Assembly (NCBI RefSeq): GCF_013336795.1
Contig: NZ_JAAFZT010000020.1
Span: forward strand, 18,620-82,619
DNA length: 64,000 nucleotides
Source of the DNA: Alteripontixanthobacter muriae
GTDB taxonomy: Bacteria > Pseudomonadota > Alphaproteobacteria > Sphingomonadales > Sphingomonadaceae
Reading direction: 5' to 3'
In this document: in pieces, positions 44,913 through 53,771 of the stretch
How the letters are laid out: every line of letters starts with the position of its first letter
How positions within the stretch are numbered: the first letter of the stretch is position 1
Program-made: the position numbers and the translations under genes
Notes under the pieces: generated by a model
What the model was told of the DNA's origin: nothing
What the model saw: the letters and a program-made list of their open reading frames with translations, nothing else
Database searches by the model: none

Positions 44913-45072
44913 ATTCGCGTTTCTCCTGTTGCTTTAGCCGCCGATATAGACACAAGCGGCCGCATGTCACCCGTAGAAGCCACGGCGCACCTTGCTTTCG
45001 GGACAGGGCGGTTTATGCGAACGGCACGGGGCACGGATGGGCGTGCATCTCCAGCAGGAAGGGGCCGGCAGC

Positions 45073-46548
45073 ATGGCGCAAGATCCGTATGACCACGACC
45101 TGATGCTGGCAGATCAGGACCAGTCGCCTCACGAACCCCAACGCGAGCCCGAACCGGAGCCCGGACGTCCGGACGACCGCGTCGATGACGAACGCATGGA
45201 CGAGGAAAACCGGCTGAAACCGGAATTCGTCCGATCCGTGCGCGACGCGATGAACGAGGGCGAGCGCGGCCGCGTCTACGATCTGGTCGAACCGCTGCAC
45301 CCCGCCGACATCGCCGACCTTCTGGAATTGCTCGAACCTGACGAGCGCCTCGTTCTGGCCGGCGCCATTACCGATCTGATGACCGTGGAAGTCATCTCGG
45401 AACTGAACGATTTCGTCCGCGACAACATGATGGGCGCGATGCCCGCCGCCGCTGTTGCCTCCATCGCCGAACAGCTGGAAACCGATGACGCGGTCCAGCT
45501 GATCGAGGATCTCCAGCCCGCCGAACAGCGCGCCATCCTGGCGGAACTGGAGCCGGAAAACCGCGCGGTCATCCTGACGGCGCTGAACTATCCGGAAGAA
45601 ACCGCCGGCCGGTTGATGAGCCGCGAATTCGTGGCCGTGCCCGAGCATCTGACGGTCGGCGACCTCATCGATTATCTGCGCGAACGCAAGAACCTGCCCA
45701 ACGACTTTCTGGAAGTGTTCGTCGTCGACCATGCTCACCATCCGGTCGGCACCTGCCAGCTTTCCTGGGTTCTGCGCACGCCGCGCGACGTGGCGCTGGC
45801 CGATGTGATGAAGCGCGACCAGATCCTGATCCCCGACATGATCGATCAGGAAGAACTGGGCCTCATGTTCCAGAAATACGGCCTGATCTCCGCCGCCGTG
45901 GTGGATGAAAGCGGGCGGCTGGTCGGGCAGATGACGGTCGACGACGTGGTCCACATCATTTCCGAAGAAGCGGGCGAGGACGTACTGCTGCTGTCCGGTG
46001 CGGGTGAAGGTGACATCAACGAACCCATCCGCGACGCCTATGTGGCGCGTGTGCGGTGGCTGATCGCCAACCTCGGCACTGCCTTGATCGCCAGCCTGAT
46101 CATCGCTGCTTTTGGTGCCGCTATCGAAAGGCTGGTCGCGCTGGCCGTGCTGATGCCCATCGTCGCCAGCATCGGCGGCAATGCGGGAACGCAGACCATG
46201 GCCGTGACGGTGCGCGCCATCGCCACCAACCAGCTGACGCAATCGAATACGCGGCGGATTTTATGGCGCGAGATGCGGGTCGCGATGCTCAACGGGGTGA
46301 CGATAGCCGTCCTGGTCGGCGCGGCCACGGGTGTTCTGTTCACGCCGATGCTCGGTCTCGTTATCTCCGTAGCCATGGTCATCAACGTGATAACGGCGGG
46401 CCTGGCGGGCGTGCTGGTGCCGGTAATCTTCGAAAGGCTGAACCAGGATCCGGCGGTGGCGAGCAGCGTCTTCGTCACGATGATTACCGATTCCATGGGC
46501 TTCTTCGCCTTTCTCGGGCTTGCGGTCGCGCTGGGCCTTGCCGGCTGA
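45073..46548 (+). CDS. mgtE: Magnesium transporter MgtE
   Basis: 491 aa. The N-terminal Mg-sensing superhelical domain (DLVEPLHPADIADLLELLEP), a CBS pair (about 175-300), the plug helix, and five transmembrane helices from about residue 330 with the pore motif ASIGGNAGTQTMAVTVRAIA. A hydrophilic N-tail (residues 1-45) is rich in Asp and Glu. A GCGGGC/GCCCGC hairpin follows the stop. Confidence 0.95.
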   Translation: MAQDPYDHDLMLADQDQSPHEPQREPEPEPGRPDDRVDDERMDEENRLKPEFVRSVRDAMNEGERGRVYDLVEPLHPADIADLLELLEPDERLVLAGAITDLMTVEVISELNDFVRDNMMGAMPAAAVASIAEQLETDDAVQLIEDLQPAEQRAILAELEPENRAVILTALNYPEETAGRLMSREFVAVPEHLTVGDLIDYLRERKNLPNDFLEVFVVDHAHHPVGTCQLSWVLRTPRDVALADVMKRDQILIPDMIDQEELGLMFQKYGLISAAVVDESGRLVGQMTVDDVVHIISEEAGEDVLLLSGAGEGDINEPIRDAYVARVRWLIANLGTALIASLIIAAFGAAIERLVALAVLMPIVASIGGNAGTQTMAVTVRAIATNQLTQSNTRRILWREMRVAMLNGVTIAVLVGAATGVLFTPMLGLVISVAMVINVITAGLAGVLVPVIFERLNQDPAVASSVFVTMITDSMGFFAFLGLAVALGLAG

Positions 46549-46596
46549 TTCCGGCGGGCGCTTGCCCGCAGCCTGCCGCAACCTATCTTGTGTTGC

Positions 46597-46995
46597 ATGG
46601 CGCTCAACATGACCAAGATCGCATTCCGCGTACCCAATCTGCCTGCTTTGCAGAAACGGCTGGAAAACATGGGACCGGAGGCGAAGATCACCACGCGCTA
46701 TTGCCCCAAGCGCGCCGATGAAATGGTCGGCGGATCCTTGTTCTGGATCATTGATCATGCGCTGGTCGGCCGCACTCCCATTCGCGGATTTCACCAGCGG
46801 GAGGAGGACGGGCGCTGGGAGGTGCAGCTGGAACCGCGCCTCATCCCCGTGCACCCCCGCCTCAAGCGCGCTCATCAGGGCTGGCGCTATCTTGCCGCCG
46901 ACGATGCGCCGCGCGACCTGGCCGATGGCGAGGATATCGGCGAAATGCTGCCGGGGCGGCTGATGGGCAAATTGCAGAAGCTGGGCCTGATCTGA
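46597..46995 (+). CDS. DUF1489 family protein
   Basis: 132 aa from MALNMTKIAFRVPN. Family of unknown function seen across alphaproteobacteria, with conserved YCPKRADEMVGGSLFWIIDH and a basic GRTPIRGFHQREEDGRWEVQLEPRLIPVHPRLKRAHQGWRYL region cited here by its ends GRTPIRGF and HQGWRYL. No membrane segment; a nucleic-acid role is possible but not shown. Confidence 0.85.
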   Translation: MALNMTKIAFRVPNLPALQKRLENMGPEAKITTRYCPKRADEMVGGSLFWIIDHALVGRTPIRGFHQREEDGRWEVQLEPRLIPVHPRLKRAHQGWRYLAADDAPRDLADGEDIGEMLPGRLMGKLQKLGLI

Positions 46996-47074
46996 CGCAT
47001 TATCTGATAGAAGCAGCACGCATTCGCGGAACGCCTGGCCGCCTTCGCCCGTTGACCGGGAAAGGAGAATATTC

Positions 47075-47323
47075 ATGGTAGAACGCCAGTCCCGTCACCC
47101 CGACAATGATCTGATCGACAGCATGTCGGCCGAACCCACCCCCGGCCAGCAGGGCTCCGCCGGCGGCGAAGTGAACCGCCGCGTGGGCAAGCGCGGCGAA
47201 GCCAACCGCGCCACGGACCCCGACAACCGCGAACCCGAGATCGGCTCCGACAATCCTTCCGACGATGCGCAGAAGGGCCCGAAAACCCGCGCTGCCATTC
47301 AGGAAGAGCGCAACAACTCGTAA
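47075..47323 (+). CDS. Small disordered hydrophilic protein, function unknown
   Basis: 82 aa, almost no hydrophobic residues; rich in Asn, Asp, Glu, Arg and Gly. Composition is like stress-induced hydrophilins. AAAGGAG precedes the ATG and a strong terminator follows within 25 bp, so it is a compact, probably well-expressed monocistron. No family recognised. Confidence 0.7.
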   Translation: MVERQSRHPDNDLIDSMSAEPTPGQQGSAGGEVNRRVGKRGEANRATDPDNREPEIGSDNPSDDAQKGPKTRAAIQEERNNS

Positions 47324-47348
47324 CCGTCACCTGATCGGACGACATTCA

Positions 47349-47379
47349 GCCCCGCGAGCCTCGGCTTCGCGGGGCTTTT
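47349..47379 (+). terminator. Rho-independent terminator after the hydrophilic protein gene
   Basis: GCCCCGCGA and TCGCGGGGC make a perfect 9-bp stem with an inner GCC/GGC pair, followed by TTTT on the plus strand. There is no T-run on the minus strand. Confidence 0.88.
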
Positions 47380-47387
47380 GCTGGCGC

Positions 47388-48083
47388 TCAGCCTTTTACC
47401 TTCTCCGCCACCTTGCGCAGCAGGCGCTTGTAGGTCTCGGCATCCTGCGCGCCCGGCACCAGGAACTTGCCAGCCACGATCATCGCCGGAACGCCGGTGA
47501 CATTGGCGTCGAAGGCGGCCTGCTCCTCCATTCGGACGATCTGCGCCAGTTCGGCATCGTCCAGCGCAGGCGCGGCAGCTAGCCGGTCGAGGCCCTGTTC
47601 CTCCGCGATGTCGAGCAGCACTTCCCGATCGCCGATCCGGCGGCGGTGCTGGAAAAGGGCGCGGAACAGCGCCAGTTTCAGCGCCATCTGCCGCTCGGCC
47701 CCGTGCTGCGCCAAGGTCCAGCGGAGCAGTTTGTGTGCGTCGAACGTGTTCCACATCATGGCTTGCGGCGGGGCTTCGCCCTGCTCCAGATCGCCTGCAT
47801 AGTCGAAGCTGAAGCCCAAACCCTCCGCCCGCTCGGCCATGTGGCGGCTGGCGTCCTTGGCTTGGCGCGCCGTGCGGCCGTATTTGCGGGCGATGTGCGC
47901 GACGCGGTCCTCTCCCTCTGCGGGCATGTCGGGGTTCAGTTCGAAAGGCAGCCAGCGGATTTCCGCCTCCACTTCCCCGTCCATCTCGTCCAGCGCCTGT
48001 TCCAGGGCCTTGTAGCCGATGATGCACCACGGGCACATGACATCCGACCAGATATCGATGGAGAGCTTTTTCGTGTCGGTCAT
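47388..48083 (-). CDS. DsbA-family oxidoreductase, FrnE-like
   Basis: 231 aa, cytoplasmic (no signal peptide). Thioredoxin fold with CPWC at residues 17-20 in SDVMCPWCIIGYKALEQ and the cis-Pro region VTGVPAMIVAGKFLVPGAQ. FrnE-like proteins are disulfide isomerases linked to oxidative stress tolerance. Its ATG overlaps the nudC stop by 4 nt. Confidence 0.9.
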   Translation of the reverse strand: MTDTKKLSIDIWSDVMCPWCIIGYKALEQALDEMDGEVEAEIRWLPFELNPDMPAEGEDRVAHIARKYGRTARQAKDASRHMAERAEGLGFSFDYAGDLEQGEAPPQAMMWNTFDAHKLLRWTLAQHGAERQMALKLALFRALFQHRRRIGDREVLLDIAEEQGLDRLAAAPALDDAELAQIVRMEEQAAFDANVTGVPAMIVAGKFLVPGAQDAETYKRLLRKVAEKVKG

Positions 48084-48976
48084 CTCTCAAGCCACCATGT
48101 CAGCAAAGTGTTTGCAATCGCCAGTCTGGGCGGTGCGATAAACGCCGCGCCGTTCTCGCCCGCCTGCATCGCTTCCGCGACTTCCTCGCGCGTGAACCAG
48201 CGGGCTTCGTCCAGCTCCGTCTCGTCCACCGTCAACGCATCCTCGTCCGTCATCGCGTGACAGCCGATCATCAATTGCGAGGGGAAAGGCCACGGCTGGC
48301 TGGCGACATAGCGCACGTCGCGCACGGCGATGCCCGCCTCTTCCTGCACCTCGCGGGCAACCGCTTCCTCGACATCCTCACCGGGTTCGACGAAGCCCGC
48401 CAGCGCGGAGAAACGCCGCGCGGGAAAGCGGGGCTGGCGGCCGAGCAGCAGCCTGCCGTCGGTGTGCTCGACCAGCATGATGGTTACAGGGTCGGTGCGC
48501 GGGAAATGGTCGGCACCGCAGTCGTCGCAGGACCGCTGCCAGCCGCCCTTGGCAATGCGGGTGCCCTGCCCGCAATTGGCGCAGAACCGGTGCCGCATGT
48601 GCCAGTCGACGAGACTGCGCGCCGCGCCATAGGTGGCGAGGTCGGCTGCGGGCATGGTCGCCAGCATGTGCCAGATCGTCGGCATGGCGGGTGCCGGCCC
48701 GCTCTTGCCCGGCTGCGGCACGGCGGCAAAGCAGCCCTTGCCGCCGAGCAGGCCGAGGAACACCAGCTCGTCCTCGGGCTCGCAATCGGCCAGCGTGCCC
48801 CATTCCAGGCAATTGTCCGCGCCCGCGACCGGCGCCAGCCCGTCCATCTTCAGCAAGCGGGCGCGCCAGTCCATCAGGCCGGACAAAGCATCCGCATCCG
48901 CCCTGATGTGGTCCGCGCGGTCTAGATCGGATCCGGCGAAAGCGGCAGGCATCCGGACTGTGGCAGGCTCCGTCAT
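48080..48976 (-). CDS. nudC: NAD+ diphosphatase / NADH pyrophosphatase (NudC)
   Basis: 298 aa. A zinc ribbon (FCANCGQGTRIAKGGW then CDDCGADHFPRTDP) precedes the Nudix box GFVEPGEDVEEAVAREVQEE and the NudC-specific SQPWPFPSQLM. Hydrolyses NAD(H) and removes NAD caps from RNA. Start ATG 7 nt after the hydrolase stop; no clear RBS, so coupling is likely. A TTG at 48994 is an alternative. Confidence 0.92.
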   Translation of the reverse strand: MTEPATVRMPAAFAGSDLDRADHIRADADALSGLMDWRARLLKMDGLAPVAGADNCLEWGTLADCEPEDELVFLGLLGGKGCFAAVPQPGKSGPAPAMPTIWHMLATMPAADLATYGAARSLVDWHMRHRFCANCGQGTRIAKGGWQRSCDDCGADHFPRTDPVTIMLVEHTDGRLLLGRQPRFPARRFSALAGFVEPGEDVEEAVAREVQEEAGIAVRDVRYVASQPWPFPSQLMIGCHAMTDEDALTVDETELDEARWFTREEVAEAMQAGENGAAFIAPPRLAIANTLLTWWLER

Positions 48977-48983
48977 TGCGGGA

Positions 48984-50330
48984 TCAGGCCGCAAGATCGC
49001 CGCGCTGCGCCTGCATCACCAGATCCTTGACCACGGCGGCAGGGAAGGCGGCATGGATCGGATAGGCGTCGGAGGGCATGTATTGCGTATAGGCGCTGGC
49101 CCGCAGCCCGCGCTTCATGTCGACGAGCGCCACGGTGCCCGCGGCCCCGCCCCAGCCATAGATGCCTTCCTGCGCGCCAAGCCCGACGCGGCCGCCCGCG
49201 CCGAAGCCTGCTCCAGCGGCCATTGTGCCGGCGGTATTCACGGTGTCCGGCAGCAGGTTCGACGTGCCGATGCGCACGGCCCGTTCGCTCATGATGCGCT
49301 TGCCTTCGAACATGCCGTAACCGACGAGCATCTGCAGGAAGCGGTCGTAGTCGCGCGGCGTGGACACCAGCCCCGCTCCGCCGAAAGGGAATGCCGGGTC
49401 GTCGAGGTAGACGGACTGGCGCGGCGGATCGATCGGAATGAGATTGCCCGCAATCACGCCGTAATTCGTCGTCAGCCGTTCGACATCGGAGGAATCGACG
49501 CGGAAGCCTGTGCTGTCCATGTCGAGCGGCTCGAAGAAGCGTTCCTGCAGGAAGGCGTCGAACTTCATGCCCGATGCCACCTCGATCACCCGGCCCAGGA
49601 GGTCGAGACCGACGGAATAGCTCCACCGCGTGCCCGGCTGCGCGATCAGCGGCAGTTCGGCCAGCCTGTCGGCAAAGACGTCCAGACCGCGCACCGGCTC
49701 ACCCCGCCCGAAGGCAGCGCCCAACGGCAGCTTCGTCACCTGCCCCGGCACCACGCCCGCGGCTTCATAGGCACGGGCGATCGGCCCCTTCTGGATGATG
49801 GAATAGCCCAGCCCGGCGGTATGGGTCAGCAGATTGCGGATGGTGATGGGCCGCTGTGCCGGTTCGAGATCGGTGATCGATCCGTCATAGGTCTTCTGCA
49901 CCTGCATGTTGGCAAAAGCGGGCAGGAGCTCGGCCAGCGGCTGGTCAAGACCGAGGCGGCCCTCGTCGATCAGGCTTATCACCGCCATGCCGGTAATCGG
50001 CTTGGTCATGGAATAGATGCGAAAAATGCTGTCCGCGCCCGCCTGACGGGGATTGCCGATTGAAAGGCCGCCCTTGGCAATGATGGTCGGATCGCGCTGC
50101 TGCCACCCCATGACGGCCACCATATTCGCAAGCTTGCGCGGATCGACATAGCTGTCGACCAGTGACGAAACCGCAGGCCAGGCGGCGGCACCTGTGTCCT
50201 GCGCCAACGCCATCCGCCCCAGGCCAGCCATCGGCACCCCGGCCATGACCGCGCCCGCACCCAGAAACGCACCGCCTCGCAGCAGGGAACGGCGCGACAG
50301 GGCAGATTGGTCGAACTCGCGAAACGCCAT
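48984..50330 (-). CDS. Exported serine hydrolase, class C beta-lactamase family
   Basis: 448 aa. Twin-arginine signal (LSRRSLLRGGAFLG). Active-site SxxK is SMTK in FRIYSMTKPITGM, second motif YSV in WSYSVGLDLLG. C-terminal AAGAGFGAGGRVGLG and YGWGGAAGT occupy the place of the HxG-type motif. More likely an esterase or peptidase-like enzyme than a resistance lactamase. First of the run hydrolase-nudC-frnE. Confidence 0.88.
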   Translation of the reverse strand: MAFREFDQSALSRRSLLRGGAFLGAGAVMAGVPMAGLGRMALAQDTGAAAWPAVSSLVDSYVDPRKLANMVAVMGWQQRDPTIIAKGGLSIGNPRQAGADSIFRIYSMTKPITGMAVISLIDEGRLGLDQPLAELLPAFANMQVQKTYDGSITDLEPAQRPITIRNLLTHTAGLGYSIIQKGPIARAYEAAGVVPGQVTKLPLGAAFGRGEPVRGLDVFADRLAELPLIAQPGTRWSYSVGLDLLGRVIEVASGMKFDAFLQERFFEPLDMDSTGFRVDSSDVERLTTNYGVIAGNLIPIDPPRQSVYLDDPAFPFGGAGLVSTPRDYDRFLQMLVGYGMFEGKRIMSERAVRIGTSNLLPDTVNTAGTMAAGAGFGAGGRVGLGAQEGIYGWGGAAGTVALVDMKRGLRASAYTQYMPSDAYPIHAAFPAAVVKDLVMQAQRGDLAA

Positions 50331-50401
50331 GGGTAATCCTCTCGTCAATTTCTATTCGCAACTGTTTTCGCCGAACTGTCTGCTTGATGGCGCCGGATGC
50401 G

Positions 50402-51490
50402 TCAATCGGGCATGAACGGTTCGGAGCGGTTCGCGATTGCCATCGCCGCGGCCCTGGCGAACAGGGTCGGGAGGCCAGCTTCTTCAAGGCGGTCGAGTGG
50501 CCACCACTCGCCAGCGCCGGTTGGATCGGAGGCCGGTTCGCCTGCCGATGCGAGCACGTCGAGTTCAAGGGCGAAATGCGTGAAGACGTGCCGAACGCTC
50601 CCACATTCGCGCCATTTGCCTGGCACCGGCGCAGCCCGGTCGCCTGATGCACTGGCCTTCCACCCGTCATCCGGCAGCGCGCGCATCCCCCCCAGCATGC
50701 CCTTGCCGGGCCGTGTTACCAACCAGACCGCACCGCCACGCTCCATCCAGTAGGCGGTGCCTTGCCGCACCGGCTTTGCTTTCTTCGGCGGCTTGACGGG
50801 GAAGAATGCCGGATCGCCCGTGGCCCGTCCGCGGCAGTGCTGCGCCAGCGGGCAGAGCAGGCAGCGCGGTTCGCGCGTGGTGCAGATCGTCGCACCGAGG
50901 TCCATCAGGGCCTGTGCGAAATCGCCGGCACGCTCGTCGGGCACGATGCGGCATGTCGCCTGACGGATCTCCTTGCGCGCCGAGGGCAGCGGAGTGGAAA
51001 TGGCGAACAGGCGCGACACCACCCGCTCGACATTGGCGTCCACCACCACGGCCCGCTTGCCGAAGGCGATGGCGGCGACAGCGGCTGCGGTATAGGCGCC
51101 GAGGCCCGGCAGTTTCAGTAGTTCCGCTTCCTCTTCAGGGAAGCCGCCCCGTTCCGCCACTGCGCGGGCGCAGGCGACGAGATTGCGGGCGCGGGAATAA
51201 TAGCCGAGCCCCGCCCAGGCGGCCATCACGTCCTCTTCGGGCGCAGCGGCCAGCGCCTCCACATCCGGCCAGCGACGGGTGAACTTCTCGAAATAGGGGA
51301 TGACGGCAGCGACCGTGGTCTGTTGCAGCATCACCTCCGACAGCCAGACGCGGTAGGGATCGGGCGGCGGATCGCCCGGAATCGCGCGCCACGGCAGGCG
51401 GCGGGCATGGGCATCGTAATAATCCAGCAGCAGCGGCGCGATGACCTCGGGATGTGTTGCGGATGATGTGGGCGGAGCGCTGGCAGTCAC
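50402..51490 (-). CDS. mutY: A/G-specific adenine glycosylase (MutY)
   Basis: 362 aa. Removes A opposite 8-oxoG. SEVMLQQTTVAAVIPYFEKF, HhH LPGLGAYTAAAVAAIAFG with VVVDANVERV, and the Fe-S loop CTTREPRCLLCPLAQHC. A C-terminal NUDIX-like recognition domain ends the protein. The start appears to be GTG at 51490; no strong RBS. Divergent from and nearly overlapping the DciA-like gene. Confidence 0.93.
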   Translation of the reverse strand: MTASAPPTSSATHPEVIAPLLLDYYDAHARRLPWRAIPGDPPPDPYRVWLSEVMLQQTTVAAVIPYFEKFTRRWPDVEALAAAPEEDVMAAWAGLGYYSRARNLVACARAVAERGGFPEEEAELLKLPGLGAYTAAAVAAIAFGKRAVVVDANVERVVSRLFAISTPLPSARKEIRQATCRIVPDERAGDFAQALMDLGATICTTREPRCLLCPLAQHCRGRATGDPAFFPVKPPKKAKPVRQGTAYWMERGGAVWLVTRPGKGMLGGMRALPDDGWKASASGDRAAPVPGKWRECGSVRHVFTHFALELDVLASAGEPASDPTGAGEWWPLDRLEEAGLPTLFARAAAMAIANRSEPFMPD

Positions 51491-51531
51491 GGCGCTTCTA
51501 TGTCATGAGCGGTCCGAGAATGGAAAGTGCA

Positions 51532-52128
51532 ATGCAGAGCGGCGACACCCCACCTACGGACAGCGGATCGGCCGAAACGACGGCCGCGAAGAAGCCTGCG
51601 CGCAGAGCCGCTGAATCGCGTCGCCAGCCGCGTGAATACGAACGCCCGCGCGGCGGCGGTGCGAAGGCGATCGCAGACCTGATGCCGCAGATCGGGCGCA
51701 CCGCGTTTCGCCGCTTCGGCTTCGTGCAATCGAACGTGGTTACCCGCTGGCACGAGATCGTCGGCGAACGCCACGCCCGCGTCTGTTCGCCCGAAGCGAT
51801 CCGCTTTCCCCCCGGCGAAAAGAGCGAAGGCATATTGCAGCTGGTGGTGCTGCCCGCCCATGCGCCGCTGATCCAGCATGTCATCCCCGAGATCATGGAG
51901 CGGGTGAACCGCTTCTTCGGTTACAAGGCCGTGGCGCGGGTGAAGATTCGGCAAGGCGCGGTTAAGCCGCCGCCTGCTGAAAGCCGGCCCAAGGCGCCGC
52001 CGTCGCTGAAACCCATTCCGATGGAACTGGGCGATTCGCTGCGCGACATCGGCGACCCGGAATTGCGGACGGTGCTTGAATCGCTGGCGCGCAGCCTTTC
52101 GGCGAAGGATGCGGAGGGGAAAGATTAG
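51532..52128 (+). CDS. DUF721 / DciA-like protein
   Basis: 198 aa from the ATG with GGAAAG 4 nt upstream; ATGs at 51505 and 51520 are alternatives. N-tail disordered and basic (residues 1-45), then the DUF721 KH-like domain (VVTRWHEIVGERHARVCSPE, residues 60-145) and a Pro-rich C-tail. DciA recruits the replicative helicase in most bacteria that lack DnaC. Whether this is the true DciA or a paralogue was not tested. Confidence 0.82.
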   Translation: MQSGDTPPTDSGSAETTAAKKPARRAAESRRQPREYERPRGGGAKAIADLMPQIGRTAFRRFGFVQSNVVTRWHEIVGERHARVCSPEAIRFPPGEKSEGILQLVVLPAHAPLIQHVIPEIMERVNRFFGYKAVARVKIRQGAVKPPPAESRPKAPPSLKPIPMELGDSLRDIGDPELRTVLESLARSLSAKDAEGKD

Positions 52129-52129
52129 A

Positions 52130-52837
52130 ATGACGAAGAAGATTGCCGGTCTGGTCCGGAAAACCGCTCTGATCGCCGGTCTCCTCGGCTCCGCAGGCCT
52201 GCTCATCGGCGCGAACGGGAATTGGAACACCACCGTAAAACGTACCGACCGCGGCCACATGATCGGCAACCCGCAGGCCAAGGTGAAGCTGACGGAATTC
52301 ATCAGCTATACCTGCCCGCATTGCGCGACATTCGCCATCGAGGGCGAGGCACCGCTGCAGATCGGCTATATCGGCCCCGGCAAAGTCAGCCTCGACGTGC
52401 GGCACAGCCTGCACGACCCTGTCGACCTGACGGCGGCGATGCTCGCGAATTGCGGCCCCGCTGCGAAATTCCCGCAGAACCACGCGGCCCTGATGCGTTC
52501 GCAGACCAAATGGCTGCCGACACTGACCAATCGTTCGCCCGCGCAGGTTCAGCGCTGGAGCACCGGCGACAACGCAACGCGCCGCCGCGCCATCGCAGCC
52601 GATTTCGGCTTCTACAAGCTGATGGAAGGGCGCGGCTACTCCCGCCCCGACGCCGACCGATGCCTGAATGACGAGGCAATGGCCAAGCGCCTTTCCGACA
52701 ACACGGTTGCCGACATCGAGCAGTTCGGCGTGCGAGGAACGCCCAGTTTTGCGCTGAACGGCGTGCTGCTGGCCGGAACCCATGATTGGGCGACGCTGGC
52801 GCCGCAGCTCGACGCGCGGTTGAAGCCGGCCAAGTGA
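52130..52837 (+). CDS. Exported DsbA-family thiol oxidoreductase, CPHC type
   Basis: 235 aa. N-terminal hydrophobic signal (residues 9-28), thioredoxin fold with C62-P-H-C65 (ISYTCPHCATF), cis-Pro region VRGTPSFALNGVLLAG. Likely periplasmic disulfide oxidant. It starts 1 nt after the DciA-like stop, with GGAGGGG upstream, so the two are cotranscribed. Confidence 0.88.
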   Translation: MTKKIAGLVRKTALIAGLLGSAGLLIGANGNWNTTVKRTDRGHMIGNPQAKVKLTEFISYTCPHCATFAIEGEAPLQIGYIGPGKVSLDVRHSLHDPVDLTAAMLANCGPAAKFPQNHAALMRSQTKWLPTLTNRSPAQVQRWSTGDNATRRRAIAADFGFYKLMEGRGYSRPDADRCLNDEAMAKRLSDNTVADIEQFGVRGTPSFALNGVLLAGTHDWATLAPQLDARLKPAK

Positions 52838-52869
52838 GCGCCGCGTGGTTTGCCGCAGGATCGCCCTGC

Positions 52870-52888
52870 CGCCGCTGAGCGGCGTTTT
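52870..52888 (+). terminator. Rho-independent terminator between the two DsbA-like genes
   Basis: Stem CGCCGC/GCGGCG with loop TGA, followed by TTTT. Confidence 0.6.
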
Positions 52889-52981
52889 GCGGTGGAAACT
52901 GCCGCTGGCCGCTCCTATGGTCTCGACATCTTATTACTGCCCGCGGCCATCCTTGCCGCGCACTGACGGGAACTTATCCAC

Positions 52982-53734
52982 ATGATCACTTTTCGCCGCA
53001 TCGCTTTTGCAACCCTCGCCGCGCCGCTCGCCCTTTCGCTTGCTGCCTGCGGATCGGAAGAAGCGCAGACAGGTGAAATCGCAGCGACGGAACCGGTTGA
53101 GGAAGTAGCCGCCCCGCAGGGTCAGGCCTGGACAGATGTGGTCACCGTGACGCCTGAAGACGGTTACCTGCTCGGCAATCCCGATGCGCCGATCAAGGTC
53201 GTTGAATATGCTTCGCTCACCTGCCCGGCCTGTGCCGCTTTCGCCGGCAACGGGGCCGAGCAGTTGAAGGAAGAATATGTCTCCAGCGGCCGGGTATCTT
53301 TCGAATTGCGCAATCAGGTTCACAACGGCATCGACCTCGTGCTCGCGGCGCTGGTGCGTTGCGGCGAAGACCAGACCTTCCATCCCCTTTCGGCGGAAGT
53401 CTGGGCCAATCTCAACGAATTGATGAACGGCGCGCAGGCCAATCCGCAGGCGCTGCAGGCTGCAATGGAATTGCCGGAAGAACAGCGCTTCTTCGCCGTC
53501 GCGGAAGCTGCAAACCTCGTCGATTTCTTCGCTGCCCGCGGCCTCAGCGTCGATCAGCAGCGCACCTGCCTCGCCAATGTCGATGAAGTGACCGCCATCG
53601 CCGAACGTTCCGATACGCAGTCGAGCGAACTCGGCATCGAGGGCACGCCGACATTCCTGGTGAACGGCAACAAGGTCGATTCCAACAGCTGGGCGGGTCT
53701 GGAACCCGTGCTGCAGCGGGCCGGCGCACGCTGA
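52982..53734 (+). CDS. DsbA-family lipoprotein, CPAC type
   Basis: 250 aa. Lipobox LSLAAC puts lipidated Cys at 23. A linker rich in Glu and Ala precedes the thioredoxin fold with C81-P-A-C84 (YASLTCPACAAF) and cis-Pro GIEGTPTFLVNGNKV. Similar in fold to the gene before it but tethered to a membrane, so the pair may divide oxidant roles. smc follows 37 bp later. Confidence 0.88.
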   Translation: MITFRRIAFATLAAPLALSLAACGSEEAQTGEIAATEPVEEVAAPQGQAWTDVVTVTPEDGYLLGNPDAPIKVVEYASLTCPACAAFAGNGAEQLKEEYVSSGRVSFELRNQVHNGIDLVLAALVRCGEDQTFHPLSAEVWANLNELMNGAQANPQALQAAMELPEEQRFFAVAEAANLVDFFAARGLSVDQQRTCLANVDEVTAIAERSDTQSSELGIEGTPTFLVNGNKVDSNSWAGLEPVLQRAGAR

Positions 53735-53771
53735 AGCAGCGCCAGGGACTGCCGGGGCAGATGCTGAAATA

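Noticed and set aside
48984-50330. Beta-lactam resistance gene
   Set aside because: SxxK and YSV motifs are present, but the overall type is the broad esterase-like class C family; nothing points to resistance.
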